A stretch of 64,000 nucleotides of DNA from the NCBI RefSeq assembly GCF_028768465.1, contig NZ_CP118225.1, positions 2,585,001 to 2,649,000 of the forward strand, read 5' to 3'. This stretch comes from Rhodopirellula sp. P2 (GTDB lineage: Bacteria > Planctomycetota > Planctomycetia > Pirellulales > Pirellulaceae). Positions within the stretch are counted from its first letter, which is position 1. Every line of letters begins with the position of its first letter. The notes beneath the pieces were generated by a model. It was not told the origin of the DNA and made no database searches. It worked only from the letters and a program-made list of their open reading frames with translations. Positions 18,358 through 28,845 of this stretch are shown piece by piece. Position numbers and translations under genes: made by a program.

Positions 18358-19641
18358 ATGCGTAACCATTCCATGACGACTGCTTCTAACACACCGATCG
18401 ATGACGGCAGCCCTCCCCCAGGTTCTGGGTTCACGGAGGGGGAGTTCTCGGTGTCGACGGACAACTCAAGTCGACGCAAACTCTACAGCCGTTTGTTTTA
18501 TCTGCTTTGCGTTTTGATCTCCGGCTTGAGCGTGGTCGTGCTGGGGGTCTTGTTGGTCTCCATCGGATGGCAAGGTCATTCCCGGTTGACCGCCGATTTG
18601 CTGCAGAACTCGCACAGCGAGCTCAACCCTGAGTCCGCCGGCATGTGGCCATCGATTGTGGGCTCGATTTTCATTTGTGGCATCTGTGCCATCTCGGCGC
18701 TTCCGCTTGGCATCGGCACGGCAATCTTCTTGGAAGAATTCAAGCCGGTCAGCAAGTCGCTGAAGATGTTGCATGGCTTCATCCAGTTGAATATCTCCAA
18801 TCTGGCCGGTGTGCCATCCATCGTTTACGGGTTGCTTGGCCTGAGTCTGTTCGTGTTCATGTTCAATGTCTTTGGCCGGATTCAAGTGAATGAATCCAGC
18901 GGGACGGAGTTGTTTGGCGTCGACCACTACTACCAAGTCCTTTCCTTGGCGGGTGGTGGTCACACCGTTCTGATTCCACAAGCAGAGGAAGCAGAGAAAT
19001 CCATCACGATTGATGCCCCGATGCTGGCCGTCGATCGCCAGGGACAAGAATTTGAATTGGCGGTCTGGGACCCTGCGTCTGGGCAGCCCAAGCCGAGCGA
19101 CCTCAAGGTTCGAGAGCGAACGGTTCGGAAAGGCCAAGGCGGTGGTTCTTACTCCGAGACCAAGTGGTATTACATGCGTCTCCCGTTTGGGAAAAGCTTC
19201 TTGGCGGCTGGGCTGACCCTTTCTTTGGTCATCCTTCCCATCGTGATCATCGCCTCTCAGGAGGCGCTCCGTGGGGTGCCCTCCAGTTTGCGAGAAGCCT
19301 CGTTTGGGCTGGGGGCCACCAAGTGGCAAACCGTCCGAAATGTTTCGCTCCCTGCAGCCATGCCGGGTATCATGACGGGCGCTATTTTGGCGATGGGCCG
19401 AGCGATTGGGGAGGCTGCACCCATCTTGGTGGTTCTAGGGGCGGCGGTGGCCAAAAACTCTGGCCCTCAGAATTTGATGGATAATGTGGTTACGATGCCG
19501 GTGCTGATTTTTAATTGGGCCGGTCGTCAGCAAGCAGCCTATCAAGAACTCGCTGCGGCGGCGATTATTGTGTTGCTTGCCGTGTTGTTGCTGATGAACT
19601 CAGTGGCGATTTATCTTCGACAAAAAATGCGGGTAGGATAA
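18358..19641 (+). CDS. pstA: Phosphate ABC transporter permease PstA with central insertion
   Basis: PstA is the second channel subunit of the Pst importer. At 427 residues it is much longer than the usual 280-300. The permease halves are clear: an N-terminal membrane segment, the block ISALPLGIGTAIFLEEF, then IIASQEALRGVPSSLREASFGLGATKWQTV with the ATPase-contact loop, and a final membrane segment before RQKMRVG. Between about residues 175 and 275 there is an extra hydrophilic domain, including DHYYQVLSLAGGGHTVLIPQ and the end KWYYMRLPFGKSF. It is probably exposed on the outer face of the membrane and has no counterpart in the short family members. The ATG at 18358 is used; another lies at 18373. 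Confidence 0.93.
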   Translation: MRNHSMTTASNTPIDDGSPPPGSGFTEGEFSVSTDNSSRRKLYSRLFYLLCVLISGLSVVVLGVLLVSIGWQGHSRLTADLLQNSHSELNPESAGMWPSIVGSIFICGICAISALPLGIGTAIFLEEFKPVSKSLKMLHGFIQLNISNLAGVPSIVYGLLGLSLFVFMFNVFGRIQVNESSGTELFGVDHYYQVLSLAGGGHTVLIPQAEEAEKSITIDAPMLAVDRQGQEFELAVWDPASGQPKPSDLKVRERTVRKGQGGGSYSETKWYYMRLPFGKSFLAAGLTLSLVILPIVIIASQEALRGVPSSLREASFGLGATKWQTVRNVSLPAAMPGIMTGAILAMGRAIGEAAPILVVLGAAVAKNSGPQNLMDNVVTMPVLIFNWAGRQQAAYQELAAAAIIVLLAVLLLMNSVAIYLRQKMRVG

Positions 19642-19650
19642 CACGGTCCA

Positions 19651-20499
19651 ATGAAAGCTCTAAACGCGAATACTTCCACGATGTCAGAAGTCTCTCGATC
19701 GGCGAATCTCCATTCGGACTCACCCGCGAAAGCGGAGGTGGCGTCGGAAACATGCATTCGAATTGCAGATTTCAGTGCGTGGTACGGGTCCTTCCAAGCG
19801 ATACACAATCTCTCGCTGGAGGTGCCTCGCAACCAGGTGACAGCCTTCATCGGCCCCAGCGGTTGTGGCAAGAGCACGTTGCTGCGCTGGATCAACCGGA
19901 TGAACGACATCGTTCCTTCGGCCAACAGTCGCGGGACGTTGATGATCGATGACTTGGACGTTCTGGCGCAGTCGACCGACGTGGTGAACCTTCGTCGTCG
20001 CATTGGAATGGTGTTTCAAAAGCCCAATCCGTTTCCCAAAACCATCTTTGAAAACGTTGCCTTCGGGCCACGCTTGCACCTCTACTTGAGTCGCAGCGAA
20101 CTGAACGAGTTGGTGGAATGGTCGCTGCGAAAGGCGGCGGTTTGGGACGAGGTGAAGGACCGACTTCACGCTCCAGCGCTGGGGTTGTCCGGTGGGCAGC
20201 AGCAGCGATTGTGCATCGCTCGCGCGATCGCAGTCGGGCCGGAGGTGTTGTTGATGGATGAGCCCTGCAGTGCGCTGGATCCGTCCAGTACGTTGGCCAT
20301 CGAAGACTTGATCTATGAGTTGCGTGAGCAATACACCATCGTCATGGTGACGCACAACATGCAGCAAGCGAGTCGCTGTAGCGATCGAACCGCTTTCTTC
20401 TACGAAGGAAAGTTGGTTGAATCGGGAGCCACTCAAGACGTCTTCACCAAGCCCCAGGAAAAGCGAACGGACGATTACGTTCGCGGTCGTTTCGGTTGA
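19651..20499 (+). CDS. pstB: Phosphate ABC transporter ATP-binding protein PstB
   Basis: PstB hydrolyses ATP to drive phosphate import. The 282 residues contain Walker [10 protein letters not shown], a Q-loop in [24 protein letters not shown] (a PstB hallmark), signature [16 protein letters not shown], Walker [14 protein letters not shown] and switch [12 protein letters not shown]. The start at 19651 gives a polar N-terminal extension of about 35 residues before [13 protein letters not shown]; an ATG at 19681 is an alternative. It lies 9 nt after pstA and is followed by phoU, as in many Pst operons. Confidence 0.97.
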   Translation: MKALNANTSTMSEVSRSANLHSDSPAKAEVASETCIRIADFSAWYGSFQAIHNLSLEVPRNQVTAFIGPSGCGKSTLLRWINRMNDIVPSANSRGTLMIDDLDVLAQSTDVVNLRRRIGMVFQKPNPFPKTIFENVAFGPRLHLYLSRSELNELVEWSLRKAAVWDEVKDRLHAPALGLSGGQQQRLCIARAIAVGPEVLLMDEPCSALDPSSTLAIEDLIYELREQYTIVMVTHNMQQASRCSDRTAFFYEGKLVESGATQDVFTKPQEKRTDDYVRGRFG

Positions 20500-20587
20500 T
20501 CACGGCTGTTCCTCGCTCCACCCCACCCCCACTCATTCTCAACTTTCAGCCCGCCTGGTTGGCTGAAAGGCCCATTCGGAATCACCT

Positions 20588-21265
20588 ATGAGCAAGCACC
20601 TCAATCGAGCCGTCCAGGATCTTCGCACTGATTTGGTGGAGCAGTTCGGTGTGGTCGAACAAATGATCGAGATGTCCGTTCGGGCGCTCGTGGAACGACG
20701 TCCTGACATGGCAGTCCGAGTGATCGAAACGGACGTCAAGGTGGACGCCAACGATGTCCGGATTGAAGAGGAGTGCTTGAAGTTGCTGGCGCTCTACCAG
20801 CCCGTTGCGATTGATCTTCGCTGGATGGTTTCGGCGATCAAGCTGAATGCCGATTTGGAGCGGATGGCTGATTTGGCATGCAACATCGCTGAACGCAGCA
20901 AGTCCTTGGACTTGTTTCCCCTGTTCAACGTTCCTGACGATATCAACCAGATGGTGACTGTCACGTTGGAAATGGTTCGCTCGGCACTGGATTCCTTCAT
21001 TGAGCAAGATGCAGAATTGGCTCACCAGGTGATCGCCCGTGACGATGAAGTGGATCGTTTGAACGTGGAGTTGATCGAAGAGTTGCAGGCGATGATGAAG
21101 ACCGACACGGATTGGGTCGAACCTGCGGTTCACTGCTTTAGCGCCACTCGCCATCTGGAGCGAATCGCGGACATGGCGACCAATGTCGCCGAAGAGACCA
21201 TCTACATGGTCAGCGGCGACATCGTCCGGCACCAACACCACATCGGAGAAGGCAAAGCCCACTGA
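20588..21265 (+). CDS. phoU: Phosphate signalling protein PhoU
   Basis: PhoU links Pst transport to the PhoR-type sensor kinase and represses the phosphate response when phosphate is plentiful. The 225-residue protein is all helical. It shows the two repeated three-helix bundles with their metal-binding patterns, ExxxD in VIETDVKVDANDVRIEEE and RDDEVDRLNVELIEE. Conserved DLRWMVSAIKLNADLERMADLACNIAER and CFSATRHLERIADMATNVAEE also identify the family. It ends the pst operon; no phoR/phoB genes follow. Confidence 0.96.
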   Translation: MSKHLNRAVQDLRTDLVEQFGVVEQMIEMSVRALVERRPDMAVRVIETDVKVDANDVRIEEECLKLLALYQPVAIDLRWMVSAIKLNADLERMADLACNIAERSKSLDLFPLFNVPDDINQMVTVTLEMVRSALDSFIEQDAELAHQVIARDDEVDRLNVELIEELQAMMKTDTDWVEPAVHCFSATRHLERIADMATNVAEETIYMVSGDIVRHQHHIGEGKAH

Positions 21266-21577
21266 GTGGGAGTGGGTCGATTGCAGATCCGAGTTTCGGA
21301 ACCGTTGCGAAGCCAACTTCGGTCGTTCCGTTCGTAGCGGAAGACCGCGAAGCATCGCGTGAAGAACAACAGCCAAATTTCGAGTGGGCAAGTCGACAAG
21401 GCATCGATTGCCAACAAGTGAGAACCTTGTCCCGTGAGGGATTTGAGGCGGTAGCCGTCGGTCGCGTAGCGCACCGACGGATCATGGAAGGCACCATCGC
21501 GTTTCGACCCTGAAAGGGCGTCGCAGAATTCAACATGGCCGATGTGCGACCACCTTCGTGGTCGGTCTGGCAGTCCT
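21266..21577. other. Intergenic region after phoU, with degenerate repeats
   Basis: No gene is supported. The 312 bases separate the converging phoU and lyase-like genes. They include a GC-rich palindromic stretch around 21451-21482 (GCCGTCGGTCGCGTAGCGCACCGACGG type) and the small hairpin CCCT-GAA-AGGG around 21508-21518. Both resemble the hairpin repeats scattered elsewhere in the window. Frames across the region code for low-complexity peptides only. Confidence 0.5.
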
Positions 21578-22411
21578 TCAACGCGTCTCCGGTGATGCAC
21601 TGAGCGGTTTGCTCTCTCCACCAAAGCCTGTCTCGTTCTCAAGCGGCTCCTTCGTGAGATGAGCGGCAGTGATCTGGTCAATGTGGATCCAGTTGTCGGA
21701 TCGGATCGCCGGGTGGCGGTACATGCCAATCTTGAGGTAGTGCTGGTGGGCATTGTTCATGTTGGGGCCCGTCATCAACCGGTCGCTGTCTGCGACGTCT
21801 TGCAGGGAGATCCTGGCACTTCCTGTGGCCGTTGGCGACCAAAGAATGTCCGCGTGGACGGTGTACCAGTTGCCACGCTGGATAGGGATCGGGGCGGGAT
21901 GGGCCTGTTCGTGGCCGCTGTGTGTGATTCCATAGCTGATCCCAAGCAACAGGTTTTGATCCACTTCTGCGATCGAAAGTGAGATCGGGGGACTGTAGGA
22001 AGGGTGCGTGTCCCAGGTTTCGTTCTTGGTGGTGTCAGGTTGGTCATGCCATTGTCCGATGACCCACCAGCGGTTTTGCGGGGCGTCCGAGACGAAGTCT
22101 TCCGGCAGTCGAAACCGCCAGGAGTACCGGACGACTTCTTCAGGCTGGAAGGGATAGTCCAGGCTGACCTCCGCTCGGATTCCACCGTGGGATTTGGGCT
22201 GGCCAGGAAAGATTCTTAGCCCGAGAGAGGTGCCATCCGGCGTTTCAAGCTTGGCGATGCAGTCGCGGCTAGGAATGTCCAGGTGCGAGTGCTCGAGCAG
22301 TTCAGCAGGGAGGACTGCACGCAAGTATGACAATTCTTCGTCACGGTCGCCTTGTTTCTGGCATCCGACCGCGCTCAAGAGCAGCAGCAACGCGAAGGGA
22401 ATTCGAGTCAT
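21578..22411 (-). CDS. Polysaccharide-lyase-like lipoprotein
   Basis: This 277-residue product has a lipoprotein signal, IPFALLLLLSAVGC, with the lipidated cysteine at residue 17. The rest reads as a jelly-roll lyase of the heparin lyase I/alginate lyase-like group: RAEVSLDYPFQPEEVVRYSWRF, WWVIGQWHDQPD, RGNWYTVHADILWSP and YLKIGMYRHPAIRSDNW. The QWH and KIGMYR blocks are the recognisable substrate-cleft pieces. It probably sits on the outer side of a membrane and cuts or binds an acidic polysaccharide. The ATG at 22411 is chosen because the signal peptide starts there, although the frame remains open to 22660. The fold assignment is fairly sure; the substrate is unknown. Confidence 0.7.
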   Translation of the reverse strand: MTRIPFALLLLLSAVGCQKQGDRDEELSYLRAVLPAELLEHSHLDIPSRDCIAKLETPDGTSLGLRIFPGQPKSHGGIRAEVSLDYPFQPEEVVRYSWRFRLPEDFVSDAPQNRWWVIGQWHDQPDTTKNETWDTHPSYSPPISLSIAEVDQNLLLGISYGITHSGHEQAHPAPIPIQRGNWYTVHADILWSPTATGSARISLQDVADSDRLMTGPNMNNAHQHYLKIGMYRHPAIRSDNWIHIDQITAAHLTKEPLENETGFGGESKPLSASPETR

Positions 22412-22610
22412 GGTCGGCCCAACTCTTTTGGGATTGCGATTCAAGTTCAAGCGGCCTGCAGCCTGCAGCGGGATCACGCGAGTCGCCAGCACGGCCTCGA
22501 ACAGGATAGCATTCATTGGTTGATTCCGAACGGTTGGTTGTGTCTCGGGCGTGGCTGGCTGGTTCGTGAGCCAGAGGTCAGCCCGGTTCAGCGGTCGTGG
22601 TGCGGGCGCA

Positions 22611-22648
22611 AAAAAAGCCTCCGAACTGCGAGGCAGTTGGGAGGCTTT
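22611..22648 (-). terminator. Rho-independent terminator of thiC
   Basis: Read on the minus strand, a stem of AAAGCCTCC/GGAGGCTTT extended by AACTGC/GCAGTT (one C-C mismatch) is followed by a run of T (TTTTTT). It starts about 57 nt after the thiC stop. Stem strength, loop of three and T-run fit an intrinsic terminator well. Confidence 0.85.
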
Positions 22649-22705
22649 GAAGCGTGTCATCCGCAGAGCCGATGGCTGGCTGAGTCGATCAGGTTGTTGG
22701 GTCGA

Positions 22706-24076
<1,371 letters not shown>

Positions 24077-24155
24077 TTATACGTCAGCACCGGTGCATCG
24101 AGTAGGCCGCAAAAACGCTACTCCGGCAGGTTGGGCCAGCGACGGAGGCGTCGGA

Positions 24156-25271
24156 TCAACCGACGATGCCGCTTTCGATTTCGCGGCCAATTTGATCCCA
24201 GGACATGTCAGCAGCTTCCTCTGGAACGCCGCCGGACAATTGCAGCAGCCAGGTCAGTGCGTGCACGCGTTCGGCCACGACGCCGGGGTCCAGTCCGCCG
24301 GGGATTTCTCTTCCCGCCGCACCCTCCACAGCCAATTTCCACCACAAGCAAACATGCAAGTCGGCGGCTTGAAGCAGTTCTTCCACGGGCCGCAAGATAG
24401 CGTGCTCGATCAGGTCTTCGTGGGGCAGTGAGAGGATCAATCGCAGCACGCTGGCCAGGTCGCAGCGTTCATCGGCCCAGTCCAGGTCCGGTTGCATCTG
24501 CAACGCCCACTGCAGTGTGTGCAGTGATTCGTAGCGCCACGCGGCGGTGTCGACCATCTCAGCGGGAGGTGAAACCAGGTCGAAGAAATCTTTTTCAGCA
24601 GGCGTCAGTGCATCCGCCGCCAGCGGGGATCGCTCACGGACTCGATCCAGGTCGAGAGTCTGGCCGTTGGCCATTGCTTCAGCGCGAGCCGCGACGGCGA
24701 ACAGTCCGAGCATTCGCTTGGCGGCGATCGCGGGTGCAAACGTTTCGGTCTCGCTGCTGCTGGGCAGAGGGGCGGTGCCCTCCACTGGATCCAGGTTTCG
24801 GTTGCGCAGGACCGTGGCGGACTCAATCCGTCGCTGCCGTGATTCCGGAAGGAAGGGGATCTGAGCTTTGGTGTCGAAGGAGCCTGGGCCGTGCAGTTGT
24901 CGCCCGGCGGGGTCGCTGAGTAACGCAGGCTTGCCATCCGAAGCAGAAGTCCACCACAGCGCGTTCACGCTCCATGCCCAATCCTGCCATTCGGATGAAA
25001 GGATCTCAGCCAATGAATGGTCGGAGGATTCAAAGCGGTAGATGTGCCGGGCACGTTGGAGGTGACGCTGCAGAGGCGCGGCCAACGGGTTGGGAGATTG
25101 ATTCGCTGAATCAATCTGTTCCCAGCATTCTTCCAGCAGGTCTTCGGCTGCGTCGGGGGCCAGTTCAGTGACCCCGAGATTCGACTCTTTTTCGATGGGG
25201 TTCGCGGGAAAGCGAACCGTCGAAATGGCGAAGTGAACCGAAGAAGAGGGTGGCTCGGACAGGTTGCCCAT
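24156..25271 (-). CDS. DUF4272-like protein
   Basis: This is a 371-residue cytoplasmic-looking protein without signal peptide or membrane segment. Its middle and C-terminal parts (AIAAKRMLGLFAVAARAEAM, then LTPAEKDFFDLVSP, WRYESLHTLQWALQM and a CDL motif) look like the DUF4272 family, whose role is unknown. The C-terminus has RVHALTWLLQL followed by DMSWDQIGREIES. The ATG at 25271 is chosen because it lies 5 nt after the stop of the upstream gene; the frame is open to 25307. Together with the 147-residue protein it forms a two-gene operon. The family call rests on motif memory, not on a search. Confidence 0.65.
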   Translation of the reverse strand: MGNLSEPPSSSVHFAISTVRFPANPIEKESNLGVTELAPDAAEDLLEECWEQIDSANQSPNPLAAPLQRHLQRARHIYRFESSDHSLAEILSSEWQDWAWSVNALWWTSASDGKPALLSDPAGRQLHGPGSFDTKAQIPFLPESRQRRIESATVLRNRNLDPVEGTAPLPSSSETETFAPAIAAKRMLGLFAVAARAEAMANGQTLDLDRVRERSPLAADALTPAEKDFFDLVSPPAEMVDTAAWRYESLHTLQWALQMQPDLDWADERCDLASVLRLILSLPHEDLIEHAILRPVEELLQAADLHVCLWWKLAVEGAAGREIPGGLDPGVVAERVHALTWLLQLSGGVPEEAADMSWDQIGREIESGIVG

Positions 25272-25276
25272 CGGGC

Positions 25277-25720
25277 TCAGCCGAGGCCCCACTTTTCTTG
25301 GAACCAAGCCACGCGGTCAGCGCGGCGAGGGCTGTAGTTCGCAGTGGGTTTGAACTTTTCGCGTTTCAGGAAACTGATCATCGCAGCGGCCGGCACATAA
25401 GCGTGCTGGGTGATTGCGTCGGTCGTTTCGCTGTCAGCTTTCCAATTGTAGAGGATCGCTTTGTCGCGTTCGAACCATTCATCCAGGTAAGAAGCGTCGG
25501 TCGAGCTGCAGACAACGTGTTCGTAGTCTTTTTTGCACAAGAATCCGAGCATTCGTCCCGCCATGTCGCGGGTCCGCGCGGTGTCGCCGTCACAGGTGGC
25601 GGAGGCAACGTTCCAAACCGACGCAAAGCCATGCTCGTCGGTATCGTCTTTGTTGTAGCGCAGGACGATTTCGACGGGAGTTTCTTCTGGGGGCGTGTCT
25701 TCGGTTTGCTCGGTAGCCAT
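25277..25720 (-). CDS. Conserved-looking hypothetical protein (147 aa)
   Basis: I do not recognise this family. The protein begins with a Glu/Thr/Pro-rich tail of about 15 residues. A small alpha/beta-looking domain follows with VEIVLRYNKDDTDEHGFASVW, ATCDGDTARTRDMAGRMLGFLC, HVVCSSTDASYLDEWF and AAAMISFLKREKF. Two cysteines near the centre are not arranged as a metal site. There is no signal peptide. It is directly upstream of the DUF4272-like gene with a 5-nt gap, so both are probably made together. Confidence 0.7.
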   Translation of the reverse strand: MATEQTEDTPPEETPVEIVLRYNKDDTDEHGFASVWNVASATCDGDTARTRDMAGRMLGFLCKKDYEHVVCSSTDASYLDEWFERDKAILYNWKADSETTDAITQHAYVPAAAMISFLKREKFKPTANYSPRRADRVAWFQEKWGLG

Positions 25721-25917
25721 AAAGCGTCAGGGCGCAGCTTGTGAGGGGTGAAAGGGAAGTCCGATATTGAACACGAAAACGCCTAGAAAGAGAAGTCCCC
25801 GCTGCGGGCTGGCGTCAAATTCAGCTTGGTGAACGGCCGCAAAGATGGAATACTCTGCATTGCCACGGCGATTCGGCCGCGAGCGAAAATCCCACGGATG
25901 GTGGCGAAAGAGATACG

Positions 25918-27246
25918 GTGGCAAAACGTAAAGGACGCAAAAGACGCGAGACGAGCGGAAATGACCTGCTCGCCGGGGTGTTGGTGAGCGACGCTGCTGC
26001 CGCAAATGGGCCCGGGAACCGTCCGAAAAAGAAGCCGGCCGCGGCGCCCCCCCCGTCGTTGTCCACCCGACTCGTCGATGGTTTTGGCAGCGACCCCTTG
26101 GATCCCTATGGCGATCGACCGTGCGACATGGTCGGTGCGGAGGACTCCGCAACGCTGCAAGCCAAGGTCAAAGGTCAGTGCCCCCCCGTTCCTGGGGTCT
26201 ACGGGATGTTCGACCGGCACGGCGAATTGATCTACGTTGGCAAAAGTCGTTCGCTGCGGCATCGTTTGATGAGCTACTTTGGCGACGCAGCGTCCAAAGA
26301 GAAGAGCGGTCGAATCATCGAGAATTCGCGTGCGATTCAGTGGGAAACCCAACCGAGCGACTTCGCTGCCCAGCTCAGGGAACTCGATTTGATTCGTCGT
26401 TGGGCACCTCGATTCAATGTTCAAGGCGTGCCGCAGAGGCAACGAGCCGTTTACCTGTGCTTGGGGCGGAAGCCTGCCGAGACATTCTTCCTCGCCAGCA
26501 CCCCACCGACTTCCGATTGCGTTGCCGTTGAGGGGCCGTTCTTTGGGCTGGCACGCATGCGAGATGTGATCGACGCGCTCAACAAAACGTTTCAACTTCG
26601 TGACTGCAGTCAACAAACGGTCTTTCAATTTCAAGACCAGCTTTCCTTGTTCGACCGGCAGCCCCGCCCGGGTTGTTTGCGTCTGGAAATTGGCACGTGT
26701 CTGGGACCGTGTGCGGCCGCCTGCACGCGCGAAGAATACTTGAATCGTGTCGTGGCAGCGGAGAGTTTTCTGGACGGCTTCAACGACGAGCCCTTGATCG
26801 CGATTCAGGAGTTGATGGAATCAGCGTCTGCCAATCAGCAGTACGAACTGGCCTCGCGGGCACGCGACACGATGAAGTCACTGGCGTACGCGACTCGCAA
26901 GTTGTCTTACCTGTCGCATGCCCGACGTGATTATTCGTTTGTTTACGCGGCGACGGGGTACGACGCTTGTTCGATCTGGTACTTGATTCGATCAGGTGAG
27001 ATCATTGACGTGGTTGCGGCGCCCAAGGATCGCGACCAGTACCAGTGTTTGCGACCGACGATGCAGAAGTGGGCGTTGATGTTGAAGCGACGGCATGAAC
27101 GCATCCGCGCCGATCACCCGCACAGCGTCGCGGTGGTTTCCAAGTGGTTTCGCAAGCACCGCGGCGAACTGAAGCAAACGTTCCAGCCGGAAGCTGCCGG
27201 CAGACGCTATCACCATCTTGCGCATCATCGTGCGGAGGCACTTTGA
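25918..27246 (+). CDS. UvrC-like GIY-YIG protein lacking the RNase H half
   Basis: This 442-residue protein has the N-terminal half of excinuclease subunit UvrC. A basic, Ala/Pro-rich lead of about 85 residues comes first. The GIY-YIG nuclease domain follows (about 90-170: GVYGMFDRHGELIYVGKSRSLRHRL, with the glutamate of QLRELDLIRR in the catalytic position). A cysteine-rich block comes next (CLRLEIGTCLGPCAAACTREEYL). A UVR helix pair follows at about 290-325 (IQELMESASANQQYELASRARDTM). The C-terminal 110 residues match neither the RNase H-like 5' nuclease nor the HhH domain of UvrC. It may make a single cut, as Cho does in enterobacteria; this is inference. The start is a GTG after AAAGAGA. 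Confidence 0.85.
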   Translation: MAKRKGRKRRETSGNDLLAGVLVSDAAAANGPGNRPKKKPAAAPPPSLSTRLVDGFGSDPLDPYGDRPCDMVGAEDSATLQAKVKGQCPPVPGVYGMFDRHGELIYVGKSRSLRHRLMSYFGDAASKEKSGRIIENSRAIQWETQPSDFAAQLRELDLIRRWAPRFNVQGVPQRQRAVYLCLGRKPAETFFLASTPPTSDCVAVEGPFFGLARMRDVIDALNKTFQLRDCSQQTVFQFQDQLSLFDRQPRPGCLRLEIGTCLGPCAAACTREEYLNRVVAAESFLDGFNDEPLIAIQELMESASANQQYELASRARDTMKSLAYATRKLSYLSHARRDYSFVYAATGYDACSIWYLIRSGEIIDVVAAPKDRDQYQCLRPTMQKWALMLKRRHERIRADHPHSVAVVSKWFRKHRGELKQTFQPEAAGRRYHHLAHHRAEAL

Positions 27247-27396
27247 GCTGGATCGCGGCGTTCCTTGATTTGCTCTCTTGGTAGGAAATCAGGTCCGATG
27301 GGCGCGCGAGTTTCTCACTTGTTCAAAATGAAGCAGGTGTCTACGCTCCGCCTTGCCTCGCTTTCCTACACCCCCAGATTTGCCCCATGGACGGAC

Positions 27397-28260
27397 ATGA
27401 TGACGCGAACAGGATGTTCCCTTTCTTTGCTTGGTCTTTCTCTTGCACTCCTTCTTTTCGGGATGGAGTCGCAGTCGCAAGGTGCGCTGGTGATTGACTT
27501 GCATCAAATTGAACAGCAAGCATCCATCACGACGGTGCACACGGGTGGCACTCTTGGTGAGACGCCTGGTGTGCTTCTCGACGGACGGGATTCGGCCGGG
27601 CCTGCGTTCATGAGCACCCTCGTGACGGAAGTTGACGAGGGCATGGATGCCACGCAGTACAGTCGCGCGACCGTCACCCAAGAATACAGCTCGTACTCGT
27701 ATGACAAGAACAGCCATCTGCGATTCAGCTTCGCTGGTTCAACGATGGGGGAGGTGTCAAATCCTGGCTCCACGGATGACGAGGCCACGGTCTTCGACAC
27801 CACTCACATGTCGTTCACTATCAACGAGACGGCCTTCCTGACGCTTGCGGCCAGTGTCAAAACGGAAGGGGCTCTAACACCTGTCAGCGGGCACGGAGAC
27901 GACCTTTCTGGCGGAGAGAATATCCGCTACTCGACTGTGCAACTCGAAAAATCGGATGGCTCTTCGCCCTTCGATATTTTCAAGCTCTTTGACGATGGTA
28001 TCTACAGCATTACGGCACTGGAACTCGCTCCTGGATCGTACAACTTGGTCACGAAGTCCCGATACAAGGTGAAGGGAGATCCTGGAGAGTCTGTCGAAGG
28101 ATCGACCGTGACCAGCCTGAACTTTTCCCTCTCCAGCAGTCCTGTCACCGCAGTTCCAGAGCCGAGTGGCGCGTTGGCGTTCCTTGCTTTGGGGGGAGCG
28201 TTTGCGAAGTGGAGAACCAAGGGCCGTAAGAAATCTGGACCGATTGGAATGGCTGGGTAG
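27397..28260 (+). CDS. PEP-CTERM sorted exported protein
   Basis: This 287-residue secreted protein has an N-terminal signal (MMTRTGCSLSLLGLSLALLLF, cleavage near SQG/ALV). It carries a C-terminal PEP-CTERM signal: VPEPSGALAFLALGGAFAKW followed by the basic RTKGRKK. Such signals are cleaved by exosortase and are common on planctomycete and proteobacterial exopolysaccharide-associated proteins. The middle is a beta-rich, Ser/Thr/Gly-rich domain without known motifs. The ATG at 27397 is chosen at the signal peptide; the frame is open to 27265, and an ATG at 27328 is possible. No exosortase gene lies in the window. Confidence 0.8.
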   Translation: MMTRTGCSLSLLGLSLALLLFGMESQSQGALVIDLHQIEQQASITTVHTGGTLGETPGVLLDGRDSAGPAFMSTLVTEVDEGMDATQYSRATVTQEYSSYSYDKNSHLRFSFAGSTMGEVSNPGSTDDEATVFDTTHMSFTINETAFLTLAASVKTEGALTPVSGHGDDLSGGENIRYSTVQLEKSDGSSPFDIFKLFDDGIYSITALELAPGSYNLVTKSRYKVKGDPGESVEGSTVTSLNFSLSSSPVTAVPEPSGALAFLALGGAFAKWRTKGRKKSGPIGMAG

Positions 28261-28367
28261 CGAGAAGCCTTCCTGCGAATGCAGCGACGCTATTCTGCCA
28301 GTGCCCAAAGCAATCCCCTCCGACTCAGTGAGCAACATCCAATTGCAGGCAGACTCCAGCACCTTCT

Positions 28368-28667
28368 TCAGCTGCTGGCTCGCCTTCCAATCCTGAGGTC
28401 GTGCAGTTTTGAACCAGTGAAATCACAAGGGCTCACAAACTTCACCCTCCCGCGGCGAAGCCGTGGGAGGGTCGGTCGGCCCGAGGCGGCCTGCTCCGCT
28501 GACCAGGTCATCACATAGGCAATCAAATCCCAGTGAACCGGTCCTGCTGGATTCATCTGGCGCAACTCCCCACGAATCAATTCGATGTGTCGGTCCATGC
28601 CCACGAACGCTCCCGCAGCAATCATCCGGTCGTATTCTTCGAGTGACAATTGCAGTGCCGTGCTCAT
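28368..28667 (-). pseudogene. Truncated Uma2/DUF820-like gene
   Basis: The first 52 residues from the ATG at 28667 look like the start of an Uma2 (DUF820) restriction-endonuclease-fold protein: LSLEEYDRMIAAGAFVGMD, IELIRGELRQMNPAGPVHW and DLIAYVMTW. Near 28500 the homology stops and the frame runs into a palindromic repeat (28444-28472), ending as a random tail. A complete family member has about 190 residues and places its PD-(D/E)xK residues beyond this point, so the copy should be dead. Insertion of, or recombination at, the repeat is the likely cause. Confidence 0.6.
28444..28472. repeat. REP-like 29-nt palindrome
   Basis: ACCCTCCC/GGGAGGGT arms continue into GCGGC/GCCGT with a GAA loop, a 13-bp stem with one G-T pair. 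It marks the point where the Uma2-like gene is broken. It has the look of a REP sequence. Confidence 0.65.
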
Positions 28668-28845
28668 CTTGCTTGTTCTCCTTTGACACATCCGACAAAA
28701 CCCTGCCTGCTATTGTAGCGTCGAGGATGAAGCCAAGGCGGGAGTGATGCCGGACGGACGTATGCGAGCTTTCCAAGGAGGGGTAACTCGCCTCACTTCT
28801 CATGCCCGGCCCTCACCCTCGCGTACGCCTGAACGGCGTCGCTCG

